DNA of 64,000 nt from an uncultured Hyphomicrobiales bacterium (lineage in GTDB: Bacteria; Pseudomonadota; Alphaproteobacteria; Rhizobiales; Ancalomicrobiaceae): assembly GCA_903930435.1 (NCBI GenBank), contig CAIYYN010000065.1, positions 275,758-339,757 on the forward strand, in the 5' to 3' direction. The notes under the pieces were generated by a model. It did no database searches. It was not told the DNA's origin and saw nothing but the letters and a program-made list of their open reading frames with translations. Positions within the stretch are counted from its first letter, which is position 1, and every line of letters starts with the position of its first letter. Positions 63,030 to 64,000 of this stretch are shown one piece after another. A program made the position numbers and the translations under genes.

Positions 63030-64000
63030 TCAGCGCAGCAGTTGCAGAACGCTCTGCTGTGACTGGTTGGCCAGAGAAAGAGCAGACACCGACAGAGACT
63101 GACGGGTCGACAGAGCCTGGGAATTTGCAGCTTCCAGGTTGATGTCAGCCTGCGTCAGGTTCGCCGAACCGGTCTGCAGGACGTTGATCAGGTTGCTGTT
63201 GAAATCCTGACGGGTCTGAACGACCGACAGGTTTGAACCAAGCGCTGAGGCTTCGCTGCGCAAGCTTGTGCTGGCCGTCTGCAGGGTTGCCAATGTCTGG
63301 TTCGTCGAGTTGTTGTCGATAAAGTTTGTCCCTGCGGTCAGTGCCGTCAAGCCAAGGCCAGCAGAGTCGAACTGGACACCCGTGATCGACAGCTTTGACT
63401 TGCCGGTTTCGTTGAAGGTCAGCTGCAGCTGGTCGCCGTTGAGCAGGTTGACACCATTGTAGCTGGAGTCAGCTGCCGTGTTGTCGATCTGTGTCAGGAT
63501 GGCGTTGTACTGGGCAACCAGTGTGGCGCGCGTTGTCTGTGAGGTCGCGTCAGCAACAGGAGCAGACTGGGCGCCTGCATTGCCGTTGAAGACCGTGTTG
63601 GAGCCCGAAGCCGTACCGCCGACAGTGCCGATCGTTGCCGAAGCCGCGTCATTCGTCGTCGAGACGGTAATCGCACCCGTCGTGGTATTCAGGGTCGCTT
63701 CAAGATTGTTGGCGGCAAGCGCCTTGTTCAGGCCGTCCAGCGTGGAGATCTCACCGTTGCCGGTGCCGAAGGTGACCGTTGTAGCCGTGCCGCCATCGGT
63801 TGCACCAATGGTCAGCGTCGAACCTGAGGCGAGCGGGGTTGAACCCGTGCCGATCAGATTTGTGCCGGATGCCGCGATCGCGGTTTCGCTGGTGCCGAGG
63901 CCCGAGCTCGTGCCGGCATTCAGGCCGAGCGAGGTCAGGATCGAGCTTGTGCCACCGATGGTGAGACCGGTCGACGACGTGCCGGAGCTGAGGACGATGG
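63030..64000 (-). CDS. fliC: Flagellin (partial, N-terminus off the right edge)
   Basis: The C-terminal 323 residues of a flagellin are visible; the frame is open to the window end. The end has the D0/D1 helix VVQTRQDFNSNLINVLQTGSANL followed by LSVSALSLANQSQQSVLQLLR. D1 contains the stretch QYNAILTQIDNTAADSSYNGVNLLNG. The outer region is Ser/Thr/Gly-rich with many TTT/STS runs, suggesting a surface-exposed variable domain. Size (>320 residues) fits the long Bradyrhizobium-type flagellins rather than the short (about 270) Caulobacter type. flaF follows downstream. Confidence 0.94.
   Translation of the reverse strand, partial: IVLSSGTSSTGLTIGGTSSILTSLGLNAGTSSGLGTSETAIAASGTNLIGTGSTPLASGSTLTIGATDGGTATTVTFGTGNGEISTLDGLNKALAANNLEATLNTTTGAITVSTTNDAASATIGTVGGTASGSNTVFNGNAGAQSAPVADATSQTTRATLVAQYNAILTQIDNTAADSSYNGVNLLNGDQLQLTFNETGKSKLSITGVQFDSAGLGLTALTAGTNFIDNNSTNQTLATLQTASTSLRSEASALGSNLSVVQTRQDFNSNLINVLQTGSANLTQADINLEAANSQALSTRQSLSVSALSLANQSQQSVLQLLR

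Overview
The window is one gene-dense, G+C-rich stretch of an alphaproteobacterial chromosome. It most likely comes from the Hyphomicrobiales (Rhizobiales). The evidence is the gene content: CckA, FliX, FlaF, a DUF6468-MotE pair behind fliM, the order icd-alaS-recA-cckA-flhB, and a short PurL that works with separate PurS and PurQ. No rRNA, tRNA, CRISPR array, insertion sequence or prophage was seen. The first gene (MoxR ATPase, minus strand) and the last (flagellin, minus strand) run off the window.

Layout. 1-901: a MoxR-type AAA+ ATPase. 1550-7978: a complete branched-chain amino acid ABC importer (livH, livM, livG, livF, a small membrane protein, then the binding protein livJ with its own leader and terminator). 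8105-12528: a P1-family peptidase, an Lrp/AsnC regulator, a DadA-like D-amino acid dehydrogenase and an EmrB-type exporter. 12830-26681: a purine block (purB, purC, purS, purQ, purL) interrupted by an HpcH-type aldolase, an EAL-CBS-GGDEF protein, an M3 peptidase and a chemoreceptor, and followed by bolA and a monothiol glutaredoxin. 26772-32886: a Zur-like regulator, a small secreted protein, a 91-residue protein, rpsD, murI, trmJ and icd. 33078-41051: alaS, recA, an orphan P450 and the cell-cycle kinase cckA.

41150-64000 is a large flagellar locus. On the minus strand lie flgB-flgC-fliE-fliQ-fliR-flhB, fliL-fliM-DUF6468-motE, a 1296-residue exported TPR-like protein, fliX, flaF and flagellin. 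On the plus strand lie fliO-fliP, flgF-flgG-flgA-flgH and flgI-flgJ-flgN-like. A DksA-type regulator sits inside the locus.

The most informative non-coding signal is in the divergent flagellar promoters. fliX|flgI and fliL|flgF share the same arrangement: a CtrA-type TTAA-N7-TTAA box on the early-gene side, then a CGGCA...TGCC palindrome resembling a Caulobacter FlbD (ftr) site, then a -24/-12 sigma-54 promoter facing the late hook/rod gene. A third CtrA box lies between flgB and fliO. With cckA and fliX also in the window, the DNA points to a Caulobacter-like CckA-CtrA-sigma54/FlbD-FliX hierarchy. ctrA, flbD and rpoN themselves are not in the window, so this wiring is inferred. No wholly new biological system was recognised. 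The best orphan candidates are the 1296-residue exported protein, the long Pro-rich FliO tail, the structured flgH-dksA intergenic region, and the small secreted protein upstream of zur.
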